The notes under the pieces: model-generated
What the model saw: the letters and a program-made list of their open reading frames with translations, nothing else
What the model was told of the DNA's origin: nothing
The model's database searches: none
In this document: positions 36,125 through 44,776 of the stretch, piece after piece
Position numbering within the stretch: position 1 is the stretch's first letter
Layout: every line of letters starts with the position of its first letter
Program-made: the position numbers and the translations under genes
DNA from: Streptomyces roseofulvus
GTDB taxonomy: Bacteria > Actinomycetota > Actinomycetes > Streptomycetales > Streptomycetaceae
Length of the DNA stretch: 64,000 nucleotides
Direction: 5' to 3'
Assembly (NCBI RefSeq): GCF_039534915.1
Contig: NZ_BAAAWE010000001.1
Span: 4,774,001-4,838,000, forward strand

Positions 36125-37489
36125 GTGAAGATCCGCCGCATTCTCGCGACCGCCGTGGCAGCAGCCGTCACGACGCCGGTCGTGTTCCTCTCCGCCGGCA
36201 CGGCCGTCGCGGAGACCCCGAAGCCGGCCGCCGACGCCTCGGCCCAGGACGTCCAGGACACCCAGGACGGACCTGACGACGACGACTTCGCCGAGTACGA
36301 GAAGCTGATCGAGGCCGTCGCGACGGCCGAGGCGAAGGTCGAGCGCCTCAAGGACGAGCGCCAGGCGCTCGTCGACGACATCCTCGCCCACAACGTCGAC
36401 CCGGAGATCAAGGCCGAGTACGACGAGGCCAAGCAGGCGTACGACGAGGCCAAGGCCGCCCGGGTGGCCGCCGACACCGCGGTCACCGACGCGCGGGCGG
36501 ACCTCGACGCGGTCAACGCGGACCCGAACGCCACCGCCGAGGCCAAGGCCACCGCCGAGCAGGCCCTCGCCGCCGCCGAGGAGACGGCCGAGGCGGCCCT
36601 CGTCGCCGAGACGGAGGCCAAGACGCGCTTCGACGCGGCCGACACGGCCCGCGACGACGCCCTGGTGGCGATGACCCGTGAGAGCGAGCGTCTCAAGACC
36701 GAGATCAAGAAGGCCGAGAAGGAGCTCGCCGACGCCGAGGCGGCCCTGGAGGCGTACGAGGGCGAGGGCACGTCCTGCGTCGAGGACGGCTCCGTCGTCT
36801 CCACCCTCACCGGCCCCGAGACGATCACCATCGGTTCCAGCGCCGACTTCTCGCTCACGGTGCGGAACACCTCGGACCGCGACCTCTCCTCGGTCCGCTC
36901 GTACCTCTTCGCCGCGCACCTGCCGGAGTCCTGGGAGGACGTCCTCGACGAGGAGAACCCGGACCTCGACCGGTACTTCTCCATCGACTGGAAGTCCGCC
37001 GCCAACCCGAAGTGGACCGATCTCGACTTCGAGGACGACCCCATCGAGCTGGGCCGGATCGGCAAGGGCGGCAAGGTCGACGTCACCCTGCGCCTGAGCG
37101 TGGCGGACGACGCCCCGGCCGGTGAGGGCATCGCCTTCACCACCAGCGAGTACGAGTACGAGGACGGCGACTGCGCCATCAGCGAGGAGTACGCCGAGGT
37201 CGGCTTCGACATCGTCGAGCAGGAGGACGAGGAGCCGGCGCCGTCGGAGGAGCCGACGGACGAGCCCAGCGCGGCGCCGTCGCCGTCGACGTCCACGCCG
37301 GCCCCCGCCGCCACCTCGAACACCACCCAGCAGGGCGGTTCCTCGAACACGCCGGTGACCACCGGCGGGCAGCTCGCCGCGACCGGTGCGAACGACACGC
37401 TGCCGCGGCTCGGCGCCGCCGCCGGCGCGGCCGTCGTGCTCGGCGCGGGCGCGGTGTTCGTCGCCCGCCGTCGCAAGGCCGACGCCTGA
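36125..37489 (+). CDS. LAXTG sortase-anchored surface protein with coiled coil
   Basis: 454 residues, GTG at 36125. A signal peptide (about 1-30) is followed by an acidic segment, then a long Ala/Glu/Lys coiled coil (about 55-215), a beta-rich domain (about 220-365) resembling the DUF11-type extracellular modules, a Ser/Thr/Pro/Glu wall-spanning stretch (about 370-410), and a sorting signal: LAATG at 417-421, a hydrophobic span and an RRRK tail. LAXTG is the motif used by the class E sortases of Streptomyces, so the protein should be covalently linked to peptidoglycan. Ligand or partner unknown. Confidence 0.85.
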   Translation: MKIRRILATAVAAAVTTPVVFLSAGTAVAETPKPAADASAQDVQDTQDGPDDDDFAEYEKLIEAVATAEAKVERLKDERQALVDDILAHNVDPEIKAEYDEAKQAYDEAKAARVAADTAVTDARADLDAVNADPNATAEAKATAEQALAAAEETAEAALVAETEAKTRFDAADTARDDALVAMTRESERLKTEIKKAEKELADAEAALEAYEGEGTSCVEDGSVVSTLTGPETITIGSSADFSLTVRNTSDRDLSSVRSYLFAAHLPESWEDVLDEENPDLDRYFSIDWKSAANPKWTDLDFEDDPIELGRIGKGGKVDVTLRLSVADDAPAGEGIAFTTSEYEYEDGDCAISEEYAEVGFDIVEQEDEEPAPSEEPTDEPSAAPSPSTSTPAPAATSNTTQQGGSSNTPVTTGGQLAATGANDTLPRLGAAAGAAVVLGAGAVFVARRRKADA

Positions 37490-37524
37490 GTGGGCCGTCG
37501 CCTGAGCAGGCCGACGTCTGAGTA
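37477..37524 (+). repeat. three 16-bp tandem units across the stop codon of the LAXTG gene
   Basis: Units at 37477-37492, 37493-37508 and 37509-37524 share GGCCGWCGYCTGAGYR. The first contains the real TGA (37487-37489); each later unit repeats the ADA-stop sequence. Confidence 0.75.
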
Positions 37525-37552
37525 GCACCGCGATCCCCGTACGGCCCCGGGC

Positions 37553-39553
37553 TCAGCCCGCCGTGCGGGGGATCCGCTGTTCCCAGGTGCGGTGGAAGAC
37601 GACCTCGCCGCCCTCCTTGCAGACGACCTCGTCGGAGGTGTGGAAGGCGTCCGCGTCGCAGGTGATCTCCGAGCGGGTGTCGATCGTGACGTCCCAGGCG
37701 AGCTCCGGCCGGTGGAGCCGGAGGTGCCACTCCGAGCCCGTGCGGGCGGAGAGCGGGTCGTCCTCGGCGATCGTGTACGTCTCGACGGCGTCCTCGGTGT
37801 ACTCCAGGCCGTCCGGGTACACGCGCGTGCCGCCGTACTTGGGGTCCACCTGGAGCGTCCACTCGCCCTTGGCGACGTCCCGGAGCACCAGCCGTTCGGG
37901 GCGGGACTCGTCCAGGGTGCCGGGGGACGACACGCCGAGCGGCGGGGCCTGCTCGGGCTCCTCGAAGGAGACCGCGTCCTCCGTACGGGCGCGGACCGGG
38001 AGGGTGAGGGAGGAGCCGGCCGGGTCGAGGGTGAAGCCGGCCGCGTCGGGCTGCGGCCAGATCCACGGCCAGTACGCGGAGGAGAGCGCGAGCCGCACCC
38101 GGTGGCCGGGCGGGAAGGCGTGCCCGATGCCGTTCAGCTCGAAGCGGCAGGTCTCCGGGGTGCCGGGCCGCGCGTCCACGGCCCGGTCGCGGCCGTGGCG
38201 GGCGGAGAGGTTGAGCGCGCCGCGGGTCACCAGGGTGGAGGAGCCGTCCGGGGCGACGTCGCAGAGCCGGGCGACGACCTGCCCGGTCGGCGCCCCGGCC
38301 GTCAGGCGCACCTCGACCGAGGGCCGGCCCAGGATCTCGATGGGGCCGCCGTCCTGCGGCACCGGGAAGTCGAAGCAGGCCGAGTGGGCGTCCTCGTCGC
38401 GCTGGTCGGGCGGCAGGTCGGCGTCGTTGCCGAAGGGGAAGAAGCGGCCCGCGTCGAGGCCGGTCTGCTGCGGCGAGGAGACGACGACGGGCTCGCCGCC
38501 GAAGCCGTACGTGACGGGGGTGACGTGCGGGGACGGCCAGGACGGGTCCGCCGCCCAGCGGCCGGGCAGTTCCTCGTAGACGGTGGCCGGCGGGTGGGAG
38601 TCGCTGATCCAGGCGCGGAGCAGCGGTTCGGCCATGACGTCGTCGGGCGCGTCCTTGAGGTGGTGGTCCCACCAGCGGAGGGTCTCCTGAAGGAAGCCGA
38701 TGGCGGGGCCGGGCGGCAGGCCGCGGTCGGGGTACTGGTGCGACCAGGGGCCGATGATGCCGCGGACCCGGTCCCGCGGGAGGTGCTCGACCAGCCGGAG
38801 GACGGTGTCGCGGTACGGGTCGTGCCAGCCGCCGACGGCGAGGACGGCAGCGCGGATCGCCTGGTAGTCCTCGCAGACGCTGCCGTGCTTCCAGTAGTCG
38901 TCGCGGGTCTGGTGGGAGAGCCAGGTGTGGACGAGGGGTTCGACGGCCTCCAGGCGGCGCAGCCACAGCGCGCGCCACTCCTCGCCCGCGTACCGGGGGT
39001 CGGGCGGACGGCAGACGAAGGCGAGCATGGTGGCGGCCCAGGCGTGCATGTCGACGCCGAGGACGGAGCCGCCCATGTAGTGGACGTCGTTGTCGTAGCG
39101 GTCGTCGGTGGAGCAGACGGTGACGACCGCCCTGAGCGGCTCGGGGGCGAGGGCGGCGATCTGGAGGCTGTTGCAGCCGCCCCAGGAGATGCCGAACATG
39201 CCGACCCTGCCGGTGCACCACTCCTGGTCGGCGAGCCAGTTCACGACGGCGACGCCGTCGGCGAGCTCCACGGCGTCGTACTCGTCGCCGGGCAGGCCCT
39301 CGCTGTTGCCGTGGCCGCGGACGTCGACCCGTACGGAGGCGTAGCCGTGGCCCGCGTACCAGGGATGGCGCTGCCAGTCGCGGGGCGCGGTCCAGTCGGT
39401 GAGCCGGTAGGGGAGGTACTCCAGGAGCGCGGGGACGGGCTCGTCGGTGACCGGCCGCCACACGCGCGCGTACAGCCGGGTGCCGTCGGGCAGCGGGATG
39501 CGGATGTCCTCGTGGCGGGTCTCGTACGGGAAGTCGGTACGGATCTTCGTCAT
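37553..39553 (-). CDS. CocE/NonD family (X-Pro dipeptidyl-peptidase-like) serine hydrolase
   Basis: 666 residues, ATG at 39551-39553. The alpha/beta-hydrolase domain (about 1-330) has the nucleophile elbow GMFGISWGGCNS, the oxyanion region (LEYLPYRLTDW) and RVDVRGHGNSEG, then a C-terminal jelly-roll domain (about 360-660; XPDPD-C type, PGHRVRLALSSAYWPWIWPQ). Family members include cocaine esterase, glutaryl-7-ACA acylase and PepX. No signal peptide is visible, so it is likely cytoplasmic. The substrate cannot be predicted. Confidence 0.87.
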   Translation of the reverse strand: MTKIRTDFPYETRHEDIRIPLPDGTRLYARVWRPVTDEPVPALLEYLPYRLTDWTAPRDWQRHPWYAGHGYASVRVDVRGHGNSEGLPGDEYDAVELADGVAVVNWLADQEWCTGRVGMFGISWGGCNSLQIAALAPEPLRAVVTVCSTDDRYDNDVHYMGGSVLGVDMHAWAATMLAFVCRPPDPRYAGEEWRALWLRRLEAVEPLVHTWLSHQTRDDYWKHGSVCEDYQAIRAAVLAVGGWHDPYRDTVLRLVEHLPRDRVRGIIGPWSHQYPDRGLPPGPAIGFLQETLRWWDHHLKDAPDDVMAEPLLRAWISDSHPPATVYEELPGRWAADPSWPSPHVTPVTYGFGGEPVVVSSPQQTGLDAGRFFPFGNDADLPPDQRDEDAHSACFDFPVPQDGGPIEILGRPSVEVRLTAGAPTGQVVARLCDVAPDGSSTLVTRGALNLSARHGRDRAVDARPGTPETCRFELNGIGHAFPPGHRVRLALSSAYWPWIWPQPDAAGFTLDPAGSSLTLPVRARTEDAVSFEEPEQAPPLGVSSPGTLDESRPERLVLRDVAKGEWTLQVDPKYGGTRVYPDGLEYTEDAVETYTIAEDDPLSARTGSEWHLRLHRPELAWDVTIDTRSEITCDADAFHTSDEVVCKEGGEVVFHRTWEQRIPRTAG

Positions 39554-39580
39554 CAGGTCACCTCAATGGACGCGGCGCGC

Positions 39581-39640
39581 GGAGGACGATCGGGCCGCGT
39601 GGACGGCCCGGGAAGGCCCGGGGAGGCCCGGTCGTCCTCC
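39581..39640 (-). promoter_or_regulatory. leader hairpin upstream of the CocE-type gene
   Basis: 16-base arms (39581-39596 and 39625-39640) pair with one G-T position; the 28-base loop is itself G/C rich. It starts 28 bases upstream of the ATG and could affect translation or act as an operator. Confidence 0.5.
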
Positions 39641-39847
39641 GGGGGCGGCCGCTCCCGGTGTCCTTGCCGATCGCCGCTTGGGACAATTCGTACACTCCAT
39701 GTCGTATCAGCCGATCACGAACATACCGGGGGCGACGGGAAGGCGCCCACGGTGATCGAAACGTGACCGGATACGCTGGCTTGAGTGAATCCCAGCGACA
39801 CATCGACAATCCGTGTGACCACGACCACCGTGTGATCACCACCGAAA

Positions 39848-39874
39848 CCATGTGATCGTCGCCATGTGATCGTC
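39848..39874 (+). repeat. 13-bp direct repeat containing GTGATC upstream of the polyprenyl synthase
   Basis: CCATGTGATCGTC occurs at 39848-39860 and 39862-39874 (period 14). Another GTGATCAC lies at 39832-39839. It could be a tandem binding site of a regulator. Confidence 0.6.
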
Positions 39875-39904
39875 AGCAGGCGTCAGCAGACAGGAGACCC
39901 CCTC

Positions 39905-40915
39905 GTGACCGTCGTCGGGCCGTTCGGTCTTAGCGTGCGGGACCAGGCTCTTGAGGCCGATGTCCAGGCCGGGTTGGCGGCCGTCGAGGCCGGCCTCCTC
40001 GACGCCACCAAGAGTGATGTCCCCTTCATCACCGAGGCCGCGCAGCACCTGGTGCTCGCCGGCGGCAAGCGGTTCCGGCCGCTGCTCGTGATGCTCGCCG
40101 CCCAGTTCGGCGACCCCTACGCGCCCGGCGTCGTGCCCGCGGCCGTCGTCGTGGAGCTCACCCACCTGGCCACGCTCTACCACGACGACGTCATGGACGA
40201 GGCCGCCGTCCGCAGGGGCGTGCCCAGCGCCAACAGCCGCTGGGGCAACTCGCTGGCCGTCCTCACGGGTGACTTCCTCTTCGCCCGCGCCTCGCACACC
40301 CTCGCGGACCTCGGCCCCGAGGCCGTCCGGATCCAGGCCGAGGCCTTCGAGCGGCTCGTCACCGGCCAGATCCTGGAGACCGCCGGGCCCGTCGACGGCC
40401 GCGACCCCGTCGACCACTACCTCGACGTCCTCGGCGGCAAGACCGGCTCCCTCGTCGCCGTCTCCTGCCGCTTCGGCGCCATGATGTCCGGTGCAGACGA
40501 GTCCGTCGTCGACATCCTCACCCAGTACGGCGAGCGGCTCGGCGTCGCCTTCCAGCTCGCCGACGACGTCCTCGACATCGCCTCCGAGGGCCACGAGTCC
40601 GGCAAGACCCCCGGCACCGACCTCCGCGAGGGCGTCCCCACCCTCCCGGTCCTCCGCCTGCGGGCCGCCGCAGCCGCCCACGGCCGCCCCGAGGACCTGG
40701 AACTCGTCGCCCTCGTCGACGGCGACCTCACCGACGACGCCCGGCACGCCGAGGCGCTCCGCCGGCTCCGCGTCCACCCCGCCCTGGAACAGGCCCGCCG
40801 GGACACCGTGCGGTACGCCGAGGAGGCCAGGGCCATGCTGGCGCCGCTGCCCGACGGCTACGCGAAGGCGGCCCTCCAGGAGCTGTGCGACGCGGTGGTG
40901 CACCGCGCCGGCTGA
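39905..40915 (+). CDS. long-chain polyprenyl diphosphate synthase
   Basis: 336 residues, GTG at 39905 with AGGAG upstream; an earlier GTG at 39866 lacks a site. It condenses isopentenyl diphosphate onto allylic diphosphates. The first Asp-rich motif is DDVMD at 94-98 and the second is DDVLDI near 225; GGKRFRPLL and TGSLVAVSCRFGA are also family signatures. Length and motifs fit the trans-long-chain class, which supplies the menaquinone side chain. Its location beside the menaquinone and nuo genes favours that role over carotenoid or terpene synthesis. Confidence 0.9.
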   Translation: MTVVGPFGLSVRDQALEADVQAGLAAVEAGLLDATKSDVPFITEAAQHLVLAGGKRFRPLLVMLAAQFGDPYAPGVVPAAVVVELTHLATLYHDDVMDEAAVRRGVPSANSRWGNSLAVLTGDFLFARASHTLADLGPEAVRIQAEAFERLVTGQILETAGPVDGRDPVDHYLDVLGGKTGSLVAVSCRFGAMMSGADESVVDILTQYGERLGVAFQLADDVLDIASEGHESGKTPGTDLREGVPTLPVLRLRAAAAAHGRPEDLELVALVDGDLTDDARHAEALRRLRVHPALEQARRDTVRYAEEARAMLAPLPDGYAKAALQELCDAVVHRAG

Positions 40916-40932
40916 CCCGAGCCGACGAACGT

Positions 40933-40953
40933 CATCCCCTTCCCTAGGGGATG
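40933..40953 (+). terminator. short hairpin after the polyprenyl synthase gene
   Basis: CATCCCCT pairs with AGGGGATG around a 5-base loop, about 18 bases after the stop. Weak but well placed. Confidence 0.4.
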
Positions 40954-41070
40954 TCATCCCGGAGGGGTACACGAGGTTGATCCCCGGGGCTGACGATTCC
41001 CGGCCCCCGCCCTGGTGAGATGGAGACATCGAGAACAGCAGTCCGCCAGGGCACGGAGGGATCAGAGACC

Positions 41071-42249
41071 ATGGCAGCACAGCGAAAGACGAGCCGGTAC
41101 GTCGTCCCGGTCGCGGTGGCCGGAATCGCCGCCGCGACCATCGGACTGGTTCCGGCGCTCGCCGCGTCCGGCGACCCGGACCTGCCCGAGATCACCGCCC
41201 AGCAGCTCATCGAGAAGATCGCGGCCTCGGACACCCAGACGCTGTCCGGCACCTTCAAGGTCTCCACCGACCTGGGCCTGCCGGCCTTCGACGGACTGCT
41301 CGGCGGGATCGCGGGCGGTGCCGCCGGCGGCGAGGGCTCCGCCGACCCGTCCGCGCAGCTCACCAAGCTCGTCTCCGGCACCCACACCCTGAAGATCGCC
41401 GCCGACGGCCCCGAGCGGCAGAAGCTCACGCTGCTCGACGGCAAGGAGCAGTACAGCCTCGTCCACAACGGCGACGAGGTGTGGGCGTACGACTCCCGCT
41501 CGAACGAGGTCTTCCACGAGAAGGGCGTCGAGGGACCCGGCGAGGCCCCCGAGAAGGGGCTGCCGGCCAGCCCGCAGCAGCTCGCCGACGAGGTCCTGAA
41601 GGCCGCCGGGGACACCACCTCCCTCACCGTCGGCGGCACCGCGAAGGTGGCCGGCCGGGACGCGTACCGGCTGGTGATCGAGCCGAAGCAGCAGGGCTCG
41701 ACCGTCGACTCGGTCACGATCGCGGTCGACGCGGCCACCGGCACCCCGCTGAAGTTCACCCTCGACTCCACGAGCGGCGGCAAGCCGGTCGTCGACGCGG
41801 GCTTCACCAAGGTCGACTTCGGGAAGCCGGCGGCCTCCGAGTTCGACTTCACCGTCCCGAAGGGCGCGAAGGTCACCGAGGGCGACGACATCGAGAAGTC
41901 GCACGAGGACGCCGGCAAGGACCTGGAGAAGGAGTTGGGGGACCTCGGTCTCGGCGGCGGACTCGGTGGCGGTCTCGGCGGCGACGAGGGCGAGATGAAC
42001 GTCATCGGCGAGGGCTGGACGGCCATCGCCCGCTTCGACTCCGGCGCGCCCGCCCCGAAGACGGACGAGGCGCCGAAGGAGGTCCAGGGCTTCCTGGACT
42101 CGTTCGGCGAGAAGGTCAGCGGGAAGTTCGGCTCCGGCACCGTCTTCAAGACCAAGATCGTCAACGCGCTGATGACGGAGGACGGCACGGTCTACGTCGG
42201 CGCCGTGACCCCGCAGGCGCTGGTGGACGCGGCCGACGCGGCCCGGTAG
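41071..42249 (+). CDS. LolA-like (DUF2092-type) exported protein
   Basis: 392 residues, ATG at 41071 with GGAGGG about 10 bases upstream. The N-terminal hydrophobic segment (YVVPVAVAGIAAATIGLVPALAAS) is a signal peptide or anchor. The remainder has the LolA/LppX-like half-barrel pattern: ADGPERQKLTLLDGKEQYSLVHNGDEVWAYDS, and repeated DAATGTPLKFTLDS strands. A Gly-rich low-complexity loop (LGLGGGLGGGLGG) lies near residue 300. Actinobacterial relatives may bind lipids or lipoproteins at the outer membrane face; function here is not known. It is monocistronic, with a terminator. Confidence 0.75.
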   Translation: MAAQRKTSRYVVPVAVAGIAAATIGLVPALAASGDPDLPEITAQQLIEKIAASDTQTLSGTFKVSTDLGLPAFDGLLGGIAGGAAGGEGSADPSAQLTKLVSGTHTLKIAADGPERQKLTLLDGKEQYSLVHNGDEVWAYDSRSNEVFHEKGVEGPGEAPEKGLPASPQQLADEVLKAAGDTTSLTVGGTAKVAGRDAYRLVIEPKQQGSTVDSVTIAVDAATGTPLKFTLDSTSGGKPVVDAGFTKVDFGKPAASEFDFTVPKGAKVTEGDDIEKSHEDAGKDLEKELGDLGLGGGLGGGLGGDEGEMNVIGEGWTAIARFDSGAPAPKTDEAPKEVQGFLDSFGEKVSGKFGSGTVFKTKIVNALMTEDGTVYVGAVTPQALVDAADAAR

Positions 42250-42264
42250 GGCCGGAGGTGGTGG

Positions 42265-42304
42265 CCCGGGTGGGTCGGGGTCTCTGATCACCGACCCACC
42301 CGGG
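42265..42304. terminator. terminator between LolA-like and aminopeptidase genes
   Basis: A perfect 14-bp stem (42265-42278 with 42291-42304) and a 12-base loop between convergent genes. Confidence 0.85.
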
Positions 42305-42325
42305 TGGTTCGTGTGCCCTGGGGGC

Positions 42326-43630
42326 TTACGGGAAGGTCAGCTTGAACCCGTTGATGTAGCCGGTGTCGACGGACGCCTTGTCCTGGACGCGGAGCTTCCA
42401 GGTGCCGTTGGCCACCTCGGAGGAGGCGTTCACGGTGTAGGTCTGGCTGATGTTGTCGGCGCTGCCGCCGGAGCGGTTGTGCAGGTTGTAGACCGAGCCG
42501 TCGGGGGCGATGAGGTCGACGACCAGGTCACCGATGTAGGTGTGGACGACGTCCACGCCGACGGAGAGGTTGCTGGGCGCGTTGCCCGTGCGGCCGGTGA
42601 CGTCGACCGAGGAGGTCACCGCGACGCCGTTGTCCGGGATGGAGACGTCGGCGGTGTTCTCGAAGACCGTGCCGGTGGGCGGGGTCGTGGTGGTGCCGGA
42701 CAGGGTCCACAGCGCGTGGGCGATGGCGTCGCTGTTGCGGTCCAGGGCCGTGTCGTTGATGTTCGCGGTGGTGTCGCAGGAGGAGTGGTAGCAGCGGTCG
42801 AAGGCCGTCGCCGTACCGCCCCACTTCGACACCTGGGCGCTGGTCTTGACCCGGCTGGCGCCGGTGAAGAGACCGCCGACGGGTATGCCGACGTTCTTGA
42901 AGGAGGCGTGGTCGGAGCGGCCGTCGCCCTCGGTCTCGATCTCGGTCGGGACCCCGATGCCGGCGAAGTAGTTCTTGAAGGTCTGCTCGATCACCGGGTC
43001 GTCGTCGTAGACGAAGTACCCCGGGTTCGGCGAGCCGATCATGTCGAAGTTGAGGTAGCCCTTCAGCTTCGCGCGCTCGGTCGTGGGCAGGTTGTTCACG
43101 TAGTACTTCGACCCGACCAGGCCCAGCTCCTCCGCGCCCCACCAGCCGAACCGCAGGTGCTTGGTGGGCTGGTAGCCGGTGCGGGCGACGGTGAGCGCGG
43201 CCTCCAGGATGGCGGCCGAGCCGGAGCCGTTGTCGTTGATGCCGGGCCCCGAGGACACCGAGTCGAGGTGCGAGCCGGCCATGACGACCTGGTTCGGGTC
43301 GCCGCCCGGCCAGTCGGCGATCAGGTTGTAGCCGGTGGTGCCGTTGTACGTGAACTGCTGGACGGTCGTGGTGAAGCCGACCGCGTCCAGCTTCGCCTTC
43401 ACGAAGTCGATGGACGCCTTGTAGCCGGGCCGGCCGTGCGCGCGGTTGCCGCCGTTGGCGGTGGCGATGGACTGGAGGTCGGCCAGGTGCTGCTTGACGC
43501 TGGCGACCGGGATGTCGGGCGCGGCGGTGGCTCCGGCCGGCGCGGCGGTGGCCGGCGCGGCGCCGGCGAGGGCGCCGAGGACGAGCGCCGAGGAACCTGC
43601 CAGGGCGGCGATTCTCGCGGAGAGGTTCAT
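42326..43630 (-). CDS. secreted M28 aminopeptidase (S. griseus aminopeptidase type) with P domain
   Basis: 434 residues, ATG at 43628-43630 with GGAG upstream. Signal and short pro-region to residue 36; the mature enzyme starts APDIP, matching the N-terminus of S. griseus aminopeptidase. With an offset of 36, the two-zinc ligands align as His121, Asp133, Glu168, Asp196 and His283, and Glu167 is the general base. It releases N-terminal, preferably large hydrophobic, residues. After the peptidase (about 37-320) there is a C-terminal P/Homo-B domain (about 330-434; VSIPDNGVAVTSSVDV, HTYIGDLVVDLIAPDG) as in many exported Streptomyces proteases. Confidence 0.95.
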   Translation of the reverse strand: MNLSARIAALAGSSALVLGALAGAAPATAAPAGATAAPDIPVASVKQHLADLQSIATANGGNRAHGRPGYKASIDFVKAKLDAVGFTTTVQQFTYNGTTGYNLIADWPGGDPNQVVMAGSHLDSVSSGPGINDNGSGSAAILEAALTVARTGYQPTKHLRFGWWGAEELGLVGSKYYVNNLPTTERAKLKGYLNFDMIGSPNPGYFVYDDDPVIEQTFKNYFAGIGVPTEIETEGDGRSDHASFKNVGIPVGGLFTGASRVKTSAQVSKWGGTATAFDRCYHSSCDTTANINDTALDRNSDAIAHALWTLSGTTTTPPTGTVFENTADVSIPDNGVAVTSSVDVTGRTGNAPSNLSVGVDVVHTYIGDLVVDLIAPDGSVYNLHNRSGGSADNISQTYTVNASSEVANGTWKLRVQDKASVDTGYINGFKLTFP

Positions 43631-43972
43631 GTGGGGGCTCCGGATTCCGAACGGGGATGGGACGGAACGTGCGAGCGCCTCGCGGCGTGGGTGACGCGAG
43701 GCGTTGGAGCTGTGCGAGTGGTGCGGGCGACGCGTGAACCGCAGGGGAGTGATGGGGATCCCTGCGGTGGGTGTGCGCGTGCTGAATGCTCAGTGACATG
43801 ATGATGTCCAGTCAAGACCTGAATCCGGTCAAGGGAGTTCGCTGAGCGAACACCACCCCGTGCGACGCCCCCGGCCGACCCCGTGCGACGCCCCCCACCG
43901 ACCCCTGTGACCGGCGCTCCGGCCGGTGTTCCGCAGGGGGCGAGGGCCCACAACGGAGCGGCAGGCCGCGCC
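43631..43972. other. 342-bp gap with inverted and tandem repeats
   Basis: No gene is seen. It contains an 8-bp inverted repeat (CGCCTCGC/GCGAGGCG, about 43676-43704), a GTTCGCTGAGCGAAC hairpin near 43837-43851 and a 23-bp tandem repeat (43855-43900). It includes the promoter region of the aminopeptidase, whose sigma sites are not obvious. Confidence 0.6.
43855..43900 (+). repeat. 23-bp tandem repeat
   Basis: ACCCCGTGCGACGCCCCC plus a 5-base spacer occurs twice in direct succession; a truncated, diverged third copy begins at 43901. Confidence 0.7.
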
Positions 43973-44776
43973 CTACTGCCAGGTCGCGGTGGTGGGGTCC
44001 ACGCCGTGGGTGCGGGCGTCCGCGTCGACGGCTCGGTGGAACCAGGTGGCGAGGCCGGGGCGGATGCCGTCGTAGTGGGCGGCGAACTCCGGGTCGGTCG
44101 CGAAGCGGCGGCCGAGGCAGACCTGCATCTGCCGGGTGAGCGGGAAGTACGCGGCGCTGAAGACCTCGCGGTGGCGGGCGACGAGCCGGCCCGCCTCCGC
44201 GCTGCCGGGCTCGACGCCGGCGTCCATCGCCTCGCCGAGGGCGCGTTCGAGGGCGGTGACGGTCTCGGTGACGGCCTGCCACTCCTCCGGGCCGCGCGCG
44301 GCGGAGCGCTCGGCGTACGCCTGCCACTGCGGGGTGTCGCCGTACGCCTCACGGGCCCGCGCGGACCACTCCGGGTCCCAGTCGGGGCCGAAGAGCGCGG
44401 CCTGCTGCTCGGCGGTGAGCAGCAGCCCGCGCTCGTGGGCCTCGATCATCCGGTCGAGACCGGTCCCGAGCCGCTGGAGGCGCTCGATCCGCCGGTCGAC
44501 CTGCGCGCGCTGGGCCCGCAGCGCGCCCGTCACGTCCGTGCCCGCGTCGTCCAGGACGTCCCGGATCCGGTCCAGGCCGAGGCCGAGCTCGCGGTAGACG
44601 ACGACGCGGTGCAGGCGTTCGAGGTCCGCGCCGGTGTAGAGCCGGTACCCGCCGGCCGTGCGCAGCGACGGCCGCGCGAGCCCGATCTCGTCCCAGTGGT
44701 GCAGCGCGCGGACGGTGACGTCCAGCCGCGCCGCGACCTGGCCGACGGTCAGGCCGGGGTCCACGTCGTCAGACAT
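43973..44776 (-). CDS. MerR-family regulator with TipA-S-like antibiotic-binding domain
   Basis: 267 residues from the ATG at 44774-44776; another ATG at 44783 is possible. An N-terminal MerR winged helix (TVGQVAARLDVTVRALHHWDEIGL) and dimer helix (to about 120), then a C-terminal ~140-residue helical domain (LTAEQQAALFGPDWDPEWSARA ... CLGRRFATDPEFAAHYD) like TipAS, which captures thiopeptides. It activates promoters with long spacers. It overlaps the end of the VOC gene by 8 bases and probably shares its transcript. Ligand unknown. Confidence 0.87.
   Translation of the reverse strand: MSDDVDPGLTVGQVAARLDVTVRALHHWDEIGLARPSLRTAGGYRLYTGADLERLHRVVVYRELGLGLDRIRDVLDDAGTDVTGALRAQRAQVDRRIERLQRLGTGLDRMIEAHERGLLLTAEQQAALFGPDWDPEWSARAREAYGDTPQWQAYAERSAARGPEEWQAVTETVTALERALGEAMDAGVEPGSAEAGRLVARHREVFSAAYFPLTRQMQVCLGRRFATDPEFAAHYDGIRPGLATWFHRAVDADARTHGVDPTTATWQ

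Larger units (their letters stand above)
39554..39904. other. 351-bp divergent control region (CocE / polyprenyl synthase)
   Basis: No gene is seen. On the left is a 16-bp hairpin (39581-39640) in the CocE leader. The right half holds five GTGATC/GATCAC hexamers (39713, 39752, 39832, 39852, 39866), including a 13-bp direct repeat (39848-39860, 39862-39874) just before the AGGAG site of the polyprenyl synthase gene. Confidence 0.7.
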
